The translations under genes and the position numbers were made by a program. A DNA stretch of 5,948 bases from an uncultured Collinsella sp. (GTDB lineage Bacteria; Actinomycetota; Coriobacteriia; Coriobacteriales; Coriobacteriaceae), in contig CATZEP010000086.1 of NCBI GenBank assembly GCA_958418185.1, positions 1 through 5,948 of the forward strand. Direction: 5' to 3'. The notes below the pieces were generated by a model. It made no database searches and was not told where the DNA came from. It saw only the letters and a program-made list of their open reading frames with translations. Of this stretch, positions 1-5,915 are shown one piece after another. Positions within the stretch are counted from its first letter, which is position 1, and the number at the start of each line of letters is the position of its first letter.

Positions 1-13
1 GCAAACGTTGAAG

Positions 14-33
14 CGAGATGCGATGCAGTCTCG
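14..33 (+). promoter_or_regulatory. Small leader hairpin upstream of the first gene
   Basis: Bases 14-21 (CGAGATGC) pair with 25-33 (GCA-G-TCTCG). This gives eight base pairs with a one-base bulge (G28) and a three-base loop. The structure ends eight bases before the Shine-Dalgarno of the transporter gene, so it would lie in the 5' untranslated RNA. It could be a stability or spacing element or the tail of a longer leader cut by the window edge. No promoter can be placed in bases 1-51, so the operon promoter probably lies upstream of the window. A short hairpin of this size can arise by chance. Confidence 0.3.
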
Positions 34-41
34 AGTTCTTT

Positions 42-46
42 GGAGG
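42..46 (+). promoter_or_regulatory. Ribosome binding site setting the transporter start
   Basis: GGAGG sits five bases before ATG 52. The reading frame is open back to a TTG at 40, but that TTG lies before and overlaps the Shine-Dalgarno, so it cannot be the start. This fixes the protein at 487 residues, beginning MSDTKAKK. Confidence 0.85.
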
Positions 47-51
47 TATCT

Positions 52-1515
52 ATGTCAGATACGAAGGCGAAGAAGACAAACAGACGTTTTAAGTTCAAAT
101 TACCGCATGTCTATACGATCATGTTCTTGCTGATCGTTGTCTTTGCGGTTCTGACTTGGATCGTTCCCTCTGGTCAGTACCAGCGCAAGACGATTTCGAC
201 AGCGGCGGGCGAGCGTGAAGTCGCCGTTGCTGGTACCTATGAACAGGTCGATAAGAATTACACCGATTCCGAGACCGGCGAGACCATCAATCTGGGCCAG
301 GATATCTTTGCGGTCCTGCAAGCGCCCACTAAGGGCATCCAGGAGGCTGCTGACGTCGTTGCGTTCGTCTTATTGATTGGCGGATCGTTCGCAGTCATCA
401 CCAAGACCAACGCTTTGAATGCCGGCATGAGCCGTGTGATTAAAAAGCTCAAGAACAAGGACATCCTCATCATTCCCATCACGATGACGTTGCTGTCCAT
501 TTGCGGCACTACGTTTGGTATGTCTGAGGAAGCCCTGCCGTTCTATGCCATCTTCATTCCCATCATGATGGGTATCGGTTATGACTCGATGACGGCATTC
601 ATCATCTGCTTCCTTGGTCCTAACCTGGGATATTGTGCTTCGACCATCGACCCGTTCAATGTTTTGATCGCCCAAGGCATTATCGGCATCGAGGGCAATC
701 CTCAGCTGTGGCTGCGCGCCATCTCTTGGGTCATCTTTACCGCCGTTGGCATCGCATGGGCCATGCGCTATGCCATGCGCGTCAAGAAAAACCCCGAGTC
801 GTCCATTACGTACGAGGACGACAAGCTCAAGCGTATTGAGTTTTCCGTGACCGATGCCTCCATCGAGGAAGAGTTCACTACCCGTCAGAAGCTCGTGCTT
901 ATCGATTTTGCCTGCGGTATGGGCATTATCGTCTGGGGTCTTGTTACCCAGGGCTGGTACATGAATGAGATTTCCGCCGTGTTCCTTGGTATGGGCTTGC
1001 TTGCCGGTATCCTGGGCGGCCTTGACCAGCAGACGATCGCCGAGGAGTTCGTTAAAGGCATTGCCGACTTTGCGTACGCCGCCATCGTTATCGGTATCGC
1101 TCGCGGCATTCTGGTCATCGCCGAGGGCGGCATGATCATCGACACCATCCTCCAGGCGCTCGCTACCGCGCTCGCCGGTGCACCCGCCGCCGTCTACACC
1201 ACGTTTATGTATGTCGTCCTTGGCCTGCTCTCTTTGCTGGTTCCCTCGAGTTCTGGACTTGCGGCGCTCACCATGCCCGTCATGGGTCCGCTGACCGAGC
1301 TTATGGGCCTCAATCCCGAAGCTGCCGTTACCGCGCTCCAGTTTGCCAACCAAACCATCAACACCATCAGTCCCGTGGCGGGCATGACGGTCGCCGGCCT
1401 TGCCGTGGCTAAGATTTCGTTTGGCCAATGGTGGAAGACTATTTGGAAGTTCTTCATTTTCATGGTCGTCTTTGGCCTGATCGTAACGGCAATCTCTGGC
1501 ATGCTTCCGGTGTAG
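52..1515 (+). CDS. YfcC-family (DcuC-like) integral membrane transporter, probable importer of the operon's substrate
   Basis: A 487-residue multi-pass inner-membrane protein of the YfcC family, related to the DcuC C4-dicarboxylate carriers of the ion-transporter superfamily. The basic N-terminus (KAKKTNRRFKFKLPH) leads into a first membrane helix at about residues 20-38 ending TWIVPSGQY, the family's usual opening. A polar, probably outside, loop follows (about 43-95). Further helices lie near 102-118, 138-155, 162-190, 222-243, 283-300, 306-323, 341-357, 380-397 and 465-484. Family signatures are GMSEEALPFYAIFIP (156-170), VPSSSGLAALTMPVMGPL (397-414) and the C-terminal NTISPVAGMTVAGLA region (437-451). 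Length is normal for the family. It is first in the operon, and the next gene's ribosome binding site overlaps its stop codon, suggesting coupled translation. The substrate cannot be read from sequence. The downstream deglycation genes point to a glycated amino acid or related compound; a dicarboxylate, amino acid or small peptide is also possible. Family call strong, substrate inferred. Confidence 0.9.
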   Translation: MSDTKAKKTNRRFKFKLPHVYTIMFLLIVVFAVLTWIVPSGQYQRKTISTAAGEREVAVAGTYEQVDKNYTDSETGETINLGQDIFAVLQAPTKGIQEAADVVAFVLLIGGSFAVITKTNALNAGMSRVIKKLKNKDILIIPITMTLLSICGTTFGMSEEALPFYAIFIPIMMGIGYDSMTAFIICFLGPNLGYCASTIDPFNVLIAQGIIGIEGNPQLWLRAISWVIFTAVGIAWAMRYAMRVKKNPESSITYEDDKLKRIEFSVTDASIEEEFTTRQKLVLIDFACGMGIIVWGLVTQGWYMNEISAVFLGMGLLAGILGGLDQQTIAEEFVKGIADFAYAAIVIGIARGILVIAEGGMIIDTILQALATALAGAPAAVYTTFMYVVLGLLSLLVPSSSGLAALTMPVMGPLTELMGLNPEAAVTALQFANQTINTISPVAGMTVAGLAVAKISFGQWWKTIWKFFIFMVVFGLIVTAISGMLPV

Positions 1516-1519
1516 GTGG
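1514..1519 (+). promoter_or_regulatory. Ribosome binding site setting the amidohydrolase start
   Basis: AGGTGG overlaps the transporter's TAG stop (1513-1515) and lies five bases before ATG 1525. The in-frame GTG codons at 1516 and 1522 are alternatives. GTG 1516 falls inside this site and GTG 1522 is only two bases from it, so ATG 1525 (527 residues) is the preferred start. Confidence 0.7.
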
Positions 1520-1524
1520 TTGTG

Positions 1525-3108
1525 ATGTCTGATTGTTTGACGGTCCTGACGTCTAAGAGCGTCTTTACCGGTACGGGGGACCTGCCGTTTGAAGGTTTCG
1601 TAGCGGTCCGTGGCAATCGAATTGAGGCGGTTGGCACCAAGTGCGAGGTAGCTTCGTATTTGACCCAGGCGGACGAGGTAGTTGACCTGGGCGACCGCAC
1701 CGTCATGCCCGGCCTGATCGATGTGCATACCTTCTATACGGGCTGGGCACTGCGGACGTTGGGGTCTGATCTGTCCGGCGTCGCTGATGCCAAAGAGGCC
1801 GTGTCGCTCTTGCGTGCATGGAAAGATGATCATCCGGATTGCGCGGCGGCTTTTGGCCACAACCTGCCCGAAACGTTGGCATCGGATGCCGAGAACGCAA
1901 ATACGGCAGCTGTGTTTGACGAGTTTTTTGGTGATATCCCTGTCGTCTGCTTTACACCGGGCGCGGAGACCTGCGTTCTCAATGCTGCCGCCAGTGCGCG
2001 ATACGGTTTTACACCGCAGGCGTGCTATGCCGAGAAGATCTGGCGCATGATGAGCGATTTCCTCGCGTTGCCCGAGGTGCGCGCGGGGTATTCGGACTAC
2101 ATGAGCATGCTTAACGAGCGCGGCGTTACCGCCATCAAGGAGATGGCGTTTGATGACTACTACGGCTTTGCCGACGAAATGGCTCGCCGTGAGGAATCTG
2201 GCGAGCTGACGGTTCGCGTCTCTATGATGTCGCAGCCGGTGGGCGCTGGTGCAAATCTGGCATATGCTCGCGAGGCACGAGAGCGCTTCCGGGGACCGTT
2301 CGTTCGTTTTTCTGGCTTCAACCGTATGACCGATCGCGGCGTATGGGCGGGGCTTGCCGAGATGATTGACCCCTATGAGGATACGGCCGATGCGGGCGCT
2401 GCCGGCAAGACAGTCGTCGAGGAGCCAGAGTGGGATCTGATTGAAAGCGAGCTGCGTGCAATTGATGCTGACGGCTTCCGATATTCCTTGCATTGCCAGG
2501 GCGATGGCGCCGTTCGTCGCACCGTGGCGCTCTATGCCTCGCTGCCTCGAGACGAGTATGGGCGGTTGCTTCGCCGCCATGCGATTACCGATCTCGAGAA
2601 CTCTGACCCGACCGATCTTGTCGAGTTTGGCAAGTTAGGTGGAATTTGCGAGGTCTATCCGCAGATTCTGACGCTGGACCGGCGCGAGGATTGCCTGTCG
2701 ATGATGCGTCGACAAATTGGCGAGACGCGACTTTTGCACAGCTGGAATCGCCGCGGCATGGAAGATTCCGGATGCACAGTGTGCTGTGGAACGGATTTGC
2801 CGCTGTTGATTCCGAGCTTGGGCGAGTCAATCTACAGCGCGTGCGGCGGGTTCTTCGCCGACGGACTGCCCGTGAATGAGGCCAACGTGCTGACGCTTGT
2901 CGAGCTCTTGCGCGCTTGGACTGCCGGGGGCGCGTACGATCTGATGCGCGAAGACGAGCTGGGTACGCTCGAGGCCGGCAAGCTTGCCGATATCTGCGTG
3001 CTCGATCGGGATGTGTTCGACCTCGATTATCGCGACGCACGCGATCTTGCGGTTGATATGACGATGTCGGACGGACGAATCGTGTTCGATCGAAATAAGG
3101 AGGCATAA
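1525..3108 (+). CDS. YtcJ-like amidohydrolase (Amidohydro_3 type) with an altered metal site
   Basis: A 527-residue cytoplasmic protein with no signal peptide or membrane segment. The fold of the YtcJ/NfdA branch of the amidohydrolase superfamily is recognisable along its whole length. It has a small N-terminal beta-domain (GFVAVRGNRIEAVG, 24-37), the VMPGLID entry strand (60-66), GVTAI (200-204), the SLHCQGDGAVRR block (321-332), RHAITD (351-356), CCGTDLPL (420-427) and the C-terminal GTLEAGKLADICVLDRD block (480-496). Of the usual metal residues, His68, His323 and Asp424 are present. The HxH motif reads His-Thr-Phe (68-70). The IEH histidine is Asp356, the DGH-type motif reads PGAE (145-148), and the usual core lysine of the VKLFADG-type strand appears to be Arg261. 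Family members hydrolyse amide or formamide bonds. A plausible role is removing an acyl group or opening a derivative of the imported Amadori compound before phosphorylation, but the altered site could mean a different reaction. The reading frame is intact, so it is not an obvious pseudogene. Its last codons carry the next gene's ribosome binding site. Family strong, activity unknown. Confidence 0.85.
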   Translation: MSDCLTVLTSKSVFTGTGDLPFEGFVAVRGNRIEAVGTKCEVASYLTQADEVVDLGDRTVMPGLIDVHTFYTGWALRTLGSDLSGVADAKEAVSLLRAWKDDHPDCAAAFGHNLPETLASDAENANTAAVFDEFFGDIPVVCFTPGAETCVLNAAASARYGFTPQACYAEKIWRMMSDFLALPEVRAGYSDYMSMLNERGVTAIKEMAFDDYYGFADEMARREESGELTVRVSMMSQPVGAGANLAYAREARERFRGPFVRFSGFNRMTDRGVWAGLAEMIDPYEDTADAGAAGKTVVEEPEWDLIESELRAIDADGFRYSLHCQGDGAVRRTVALYASLPRDEYGRLLRRHAITDLENSDPTDLVEFGKLGGICEVYPQILTLDRREDCLSMMRRQIGETRLLHSWNRRGMEDSGCTVCCGTDLPLLIPSLGESIYSACGGFFADGLPVNEANVLTLVELLRAWTAGGAYDLMREDELGTLEAGKLADICVLDRDVFDLDYRDARDLAVDMTMSDGRIVFDRNKEA

Positions 3109-3109
3109 G

Positions 3110-3961
3110 ATGCCTGAATCCAAACCGACGCTGCGCCGCGAGCAGATTGCGGGCATGAATATCCACTACATCATGTGGTCGCTCGATTACTTCCTTGATG
3201 TGCAGCAGCGCTTGGGCTTTGAGTCCATTGAGCTGTGGTGTGCGGAGCCGCATGTGACGCTCGACCACACGGGCTACTTTGAGGCTGAGGTCCTGGCGAA
3301 AAAGGCTGCAGACCGTGGGCTTAGGTATCGTACTCTGTGCCCCGAGAATGTTGTCTATCCTTGGCAGTACTGCGCACGCAAACCGCTGCATGAACAGCGC
3401 AGCCTGGCGTACTTTAAACACGGCATTGAGCTTGCCGAGGTACTTGGGTGCGACCGTATGTCCGTCAACTCGGGCTGGGGCGACTGGGACGAGGACCGCG
3501 AGGAAGCCTGGAAGCGCAGCCGCGAGCACTTGTCCATTCTGGCGGAGTATGCCGGCGAGCACGGTCTGGTGCTTACGATGGAAAGCCTGCGTCCCGAGGA
3601 GAGCAACCTTGTGACGACGGTTTCCGATGCGAAGCGCATGATTGACGAGGTCGCGAGCCCGTACTTACAGCCCATGGTTGATACAACCGCGATGGGCGTT
3701 GCAGGCGAGACGCTTGAGGACTGGTTTGCCGCTTTTGGTGATGGGGCAATTCACGAGATGCACTTTATCGACGGCGACCCGTATGGCCATCTGGTGTGGG
3801 GCGATGGCAAGCACGATATGGACGCCTTCGTTGCCACACTCAACGTCCATGGTTTCGACGGCATGCTGGGCCAGGAAATTACGGACGGCCGTTACTACGA
3901 TGACCCGGCGGCGGCTGATGCCAAGAACATGGCCGCATTCGAGAAATATCTGATTGACTAA
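3110..3961 (+). CDS. FrlC-like sugar epimerase (xylose-isomerase-like TIM barrel)
   Basis: A 283-residue soluble TIM-barrel protein, close in length to E. coli FrlC (about 276). FrlC interconverts fructoselysine and its C3 epimer psicoselysine. The opening strand region GFESIELWCAEPH (36-48) matches the FrlC/tagatose-3-epimerase pattern. The best matching stretch to FrlC is TMESLRPEESNLV (156-168), followed by MVDT (189-192), HFIDGD (218-223), GDGKHDM (231-237) and GQEI (254-257). The four expected divalent-metal ligands are all visible: Glu158, Asp191, His218 and Glu256. Their spacing is almost the same as in D-tagatose 3-epimerase. AAGGAGG at 3097-3103, six bases before the ATG, supports this start. 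Only one base separates it from the amidohydrolase stop, so the two genes are probably translationally coupled. With the deglycase and kinase next door, an epimerase for a glycated amino acid is likely; a generic keto-sugar epimerase is the alternative. Confidence 0.82.
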   Translation: MPESKPTLRREQIAGMNIHYIMWSLDYFLDVQQRLGFESIELWCAEPHVTLDHTGYFEAEVLAKKAADRGLRYRTLCPENVVYPWQYCARKPLHEQRSLAYFKHGIELAEVLGCDRMSVNSGWGDWDEDREEAWKRSREHLSILAEYAGEHGLVLTMESLRPEESNLVTTVSDAKRMIDEVASPYLQPMVDTTAMGVAGETLEDWFAAFGDGAIHEMHFIDGDPYGHLVWGDGKHDMDAFVATLNVHGFDGMLGQEITDGRYYDDPAAADAKNMAAFEKYLID

Positions 3962-3971
3962 AACAACTATC

Positions 3972-4002
3972 GGCCACGCAACCAACGTCATTGATTGCGG
4001 CC
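3972..4002 (+). promoter_or_regulatory. Imperfect hairpin in the only sizeable gap of the operon
   Basis: GGCC (3972-3975) pairs with GGCC (3999-4002), and GCAA (3978-3981) with TTGC (3995-3998) across a two-base AC bulge. After one mismatch, CAA (3983-3985) pairs with TTG (3991-3993), leaving the five-base loop CGTCA. The stem has eleven base pairs in all and ends 20 bases before the deglycase ATG. There is no U-run after it, so it is not a standard terminator. A role in RNA processing or stability, changing the ratio of upstream to downstream genes, is possible. I see no convincing promoter in the gap. Confidence 0.4.
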
Positions 4003-4022
4003 AAACAAGAAAGGAACTGGAT

Positions 4023-4991
4023 ATGAACGCACACGATCTGATCAAAGAGGCAATTGCCGAGAAGGGCAAGTTCGACAGCGTCTACTGGATTGCTTGCGGT
4101 GGCTCCATGATCGATTTGATCCCGGCTCATGAGCTTCTGCAGCGCGAGGCAACCACTTTCACTTCGTATATCTATACCGCGCGTGAATTCGACATTATGC
4201 GTTCGCGTCGTCTGGGCGAGAAGTCCCTGGTCATCGCTTGCAGCCACAGTGGCAATACCCCGGAGGTCGTCGAGGGCTGCGAGATTGCCCTTGCCGCCGG
4301 CGCTACGGTGATCGCCCAGACCGACAACGCTGGATCCAAGATCGACTCCGGCAAGTGGACCACGTGGGTCTACCCGTGGGGCGAGGGCGTGCCGCAGGCC
4401 GAGGTCCCCGCTGGCATTTCGCTGTCGCTTGCGGCCGAGCTGCTCGATCAGCAGGAGGGCTACGCCGATCTTGCCGATATGTATGCCGGTATCGCCGAGA
4501 TGGATAAGATCCTTCCCCCGGCACGTGAGAAGGTAAATGCCGAGCTGGGCGATCGTTTTGCCAAGCTTTGCCAGGAGCACGAGTTCTTCTACATTCTGGG
4601 CAGCGGTCCCAACTTTAGCCAGACCTACGGTTTCGCTATCTGCTCTCTTATGGAGATGCAGTGGCAGCACTGCAGCTACATCCACTCTGCCGAGTACTTC
4701 CACGGCCCCTTCGAGGCTACTCAGGATGGCGTTTTTTACTTCCTGCAGATGGGCTCCAGCGAGTGCCGTGCTATGGACGAGCGCGCCCTGGCGTTCCTTA
4801 AGACGCATACCGATACGCTGATGGTGCTCGATGCCAAGGAGTACGGTATGGAAGCCGTGCCGGCGAGCGTCCGTGCCTATCTGGACCCGGTGCTGTTCTA
4901 CGCCATGAACTGCGAGCTGCGTGCTGCACGCGGCAAGGTGTTTGATCACGATCCCGATTTCCGCCGCTATATGGGTGTTGTCGAGTACTAG
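4023..4991 (+). CDS. frlB: SIS-domain deglycase of the FrlB/FraB family (fructosyl-amino acid 6-phosphate deglycase)
   Basis: A 322-residue cytoplasmic protein with two sugar-isomerase (SIS) halves. The first runs about 20-115 with YWIACGGS (21-28) and ACSHSGNTPEVV (72-83). The second starts near 188 with FFYILGSGPNFSQTYGFA. FrlB and FraB split fructoselysine- or fructose-asparagine 6-phosphate into glucose 6-phosphate and the amino acid. The link rests on the block LMEMQWQHCSYIHSAEYFHG (209-228), which parallels the E. coli FrlB block ending in ESGEFRHGP. It also rests on the C-terminus FRRYMGVVEY, very like FrlB's RRYYGGLVEY. As I recall, Glu214 and His230 are the catalytic pair of Salmonella FraB. 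Glu211 and His227 here stand the same 16 residues apart. AAGGAA at 4011-4016 supports ATG 4023; the frame runs open to a TTG at 3954 inside the previous gene, with no site to support it. The amino acid partner is not readable from sequence; fructoselysine, glucoselysine-type or fructose-asparagine substrates all fit. Confidence 0.88.
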   Translation: MNAHDLIKEAIAEKGKFDSVYWIACGGSMIDLIPAHELLQREATTFTSYIYTAREFDIMRSRRLGEKSLVIACSHSGNTPEVVEGCEIALAAGATVIAQTDNAGSKIDSGKWTTWVYPWGEGVPQAEVPAGISLSLAAELLDQQEGYADLADMYAGIAEMDKILPPAREKVNAELGDRFAKLCQEHEFFYILGSGPNFSQTYGFAICSLMEMQWQHCSYIHSAEYFHGPFEATQDGVFYFLQMGSSECRAMDERALAFLKTHTDTLMVLDAKEYGMEAVPASVRAYLDPVLFYAMNCELRAARGKVFDHDPDFRRYMGVVEY

Positions 4992-5005
4992 AAGGGACAA
5001 AGGCC

Positions 5006-5869
5006 ATGGCATTTAACGTTAGCGCGCTCGGATTTGGCGACAACGTCGTCGATCGCTACGAGCATATCCACACCATGTATCCCGGCGGCAATGCGGTGAA
5101 CTTCGCCGTTTATGCCAAGAAATGCGGTGCCGCACGCTCCGCATACATGGGCATTTTTGGCAATGACGCCGCTGCCGAGCATGTCATTGCAAGCCTCGAG
5201 GATGAGGGTATCGAGCTTGACAAGTGCGAGCAGATGATTGGCGAGAACGGAGCGGCTCGCGTGACCGTCGTTGACGGTGACCGTGTCTTCCTCGGCTCCA
5301 ACGAGGGCGGTATCCGTGGCGATGCGCGCTACGTCCTCGATCGCTTTGACCTTTCGTACATGAAGCAGTTCGATGTGGTTCATTCGGGCAACTATTGCTT
5401 TACCGAGCGCGAGCTGCCCAAGTTGAAGGCTGCGGGCGTCACGGTCTCTTTTGACTTTTCGGACGACTCCACCGACGAGTACTACGAGCAGATTGCGCCC
5501 TACGTCGATTTTGCTTTCTTTAGTGCGGCGGATGCCGCGAGTGAGGACGAGATTCGCGAGCGTCTGGCATGGGTGAAGGGCCTGGGTCCGCGTTTTGTGT
5601 CGGCTACGGCGGGCGCCGAGGGCTGCATTGCTTACGACGGCGAGCGTTATTACCGCCAGCTGGCTAAACCGGTAACGGACATGAAGGACACCATGGGGGC
5701 GGGCGACTCGTTCCTCACCTCGTTTTTGATGTGCTATCTCGATTCCGCCAAGCGTGGTGAGGATGGCGCCGAGGCCATCGAGCGCGCGCTCGACTTTGCT
5801 GCCGGGTTTGCCTCGACCGTGTGCGGCATGGAAGGATCTTGGGGCCATGGAGCGCCGATTTCCGAATAG
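5006..5869 (+). CDS. frlD: PfkB-family sugar kinase, FrlD-like fructosyl-amino acid 6-kinase
   Basis: A 287-residue soluble kinase of the PfkB (ribokinase) family, slightly longer than E. coli FrlD (about 261). FrlD uses ATP to phosphorylate C6 of fructoselysine, making the substrate of the FrlB deglycase. The N-terminal GFGDNVVDRY (9-18) and PGGNAVNFAVY (26-36) match FrlD's GDNCVDIYP and SGGNAVNVAVY. Further shared blocks are DRVFLGSNEGG (92-102), DVVHSGNY (123-130), SFDFSDD (148-154) and DFAFFSA (168-174). The PfkB C-terminal signature is KDTMGAGDSF (227-236), with Asp234 as the expected catalytic base and the glycine-rich anion hole just before it. The ending GMEGSWG resembles FrlD's YHGAWG. 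AAGGG at 4992-4996 lies nine bases before the ATG, and the gap from the deglycase stop is 14 bases, so the two are surely co-transcribed. It is the last gene before a strong hairpin. Other PfkB sugars cannot be excluded by sequence alone, but the neighbours favour a fructosamine. Confidence 0.88.
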   Translation: MAFNVSALGFGDNVVDRYEHIHTMYPGGNAVNFAVYAKKCGAARSAYMGIFGNDAAAEHVIASLEDEGIELDKCEQMIGENGAARVTVVDGDRVFLGSNEGGIRGDARYVLDRFDLSYMKQFDVVHSGNYCFTERELPKLKAAGVTVSFDFSDDSTDEYYEQIAPYVDFAFFSAADAASEDEIRERLAWVKGLGPRFVSATAGAEGCIAYDGERYYRQLAKPVTDMKDTMGAGDSFLTSFLMCYLDSAKRGEDGAEAIERALDFAAGFASTVCGMEGSWGHGAPISE

Positions 5870-5876
5870 GTGAACA

Positions 5877-5910
5877 GTCCCGGGGAGTCGAATTGTCGTC
5901 TCCCCGGGAC
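5877..5910 (+). terminator. Strong GC-rich hairpin closing the operon, without a U-tract
   Basis: Bases 5877-5887 (GTCCCGGGGAG) pair perfectly with 5900-5910 (CTCCCCGGGAC), an 11-base-pair stem. Inside it, after a T-T mismatch, CGA pairs with TCG around an ATTG tetraloop. It starts eight bases after the kinase TAG stop, the expected place for a transcript end. The bases after it (CTCGTGTGCAAAAAAA) have no T-run, so it is not a classical intrinsic terminator on the + strand. It may be an RNA 3'-end stabiliser, a processed end, or a terminator of a U-tract-independent kind. Confidence 0.6.
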
Positions 5911-5915
5911 CTCGT

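Larger units (their letters stand above)
52..5869 (+). other. Five-gene operon for uptake and breakdown of a glycated amino acid (Amadori product)
   Basis: The transporter, amidohydrolase, epimerase, deglycase and kinase are all on one strand. Gaps of 9, 1, 61 and 14 bases separate them, and each gene has its own visible ribosome binding site. The last three correspond in type to FrlC, FrlB and FrlD of E. coli, in the same C-B-D rather than B-C-D order. The transporter and amidohydrolase have no frl counterpart and are closer in concept to the transporter plus amidase pair of the Salmonella fra operon. No regulator gene is inside the window. Expected products are glucose 6-phosphate and a free amino acid. 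Confidence 0.7.

Noticed and set aside
370..2580. Very long open frame on the - strand (736 codons)
   Set aside because: It lies antisense to the transporter and amidohydrolase, both of which match families along their length. Its translation is rich in His, Arg, Gln and Asp with no recognisable domain, as expected from the reverse of GC-biased codons.
1525..3108. Amidohydrolase as a pseudogene because of missing metal ligands
   Set aside because: There is no frameshift or internal stop, the ribosome binding site is good, and the N- and C-terminal blocks are well kept. The changes look like divergence rather than decay, although close homologues are needed to be sure.
2585..3562. Long open frame on the - strand (325 codons) and a similar one at 3879-5012
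   Set aside because: Both are antisense to well-supported genes, lack domain-like sequence and have no credible ribosome binding site. They are reverse-frame shadows.
3954..4022. Upstream TTG start for the deglycase, overlapping the epimerase gene
   Set aside because: No ribosome binding site precedes it. The extra 23 residues do not resemble the FrlB N-terminus, and AAGGAA before ATG 4023 fits the shorter form.
4023..4991. Reading the SIS protein as an AgaS-type or glucosamine-6-phosphate isomerase
   Set aside because: The FrlB/FraB-type Glu-x15-His block, the RRYMGVVEY ending and the adjacent FrlD- and FrlC-like genes fit a deglycase better.
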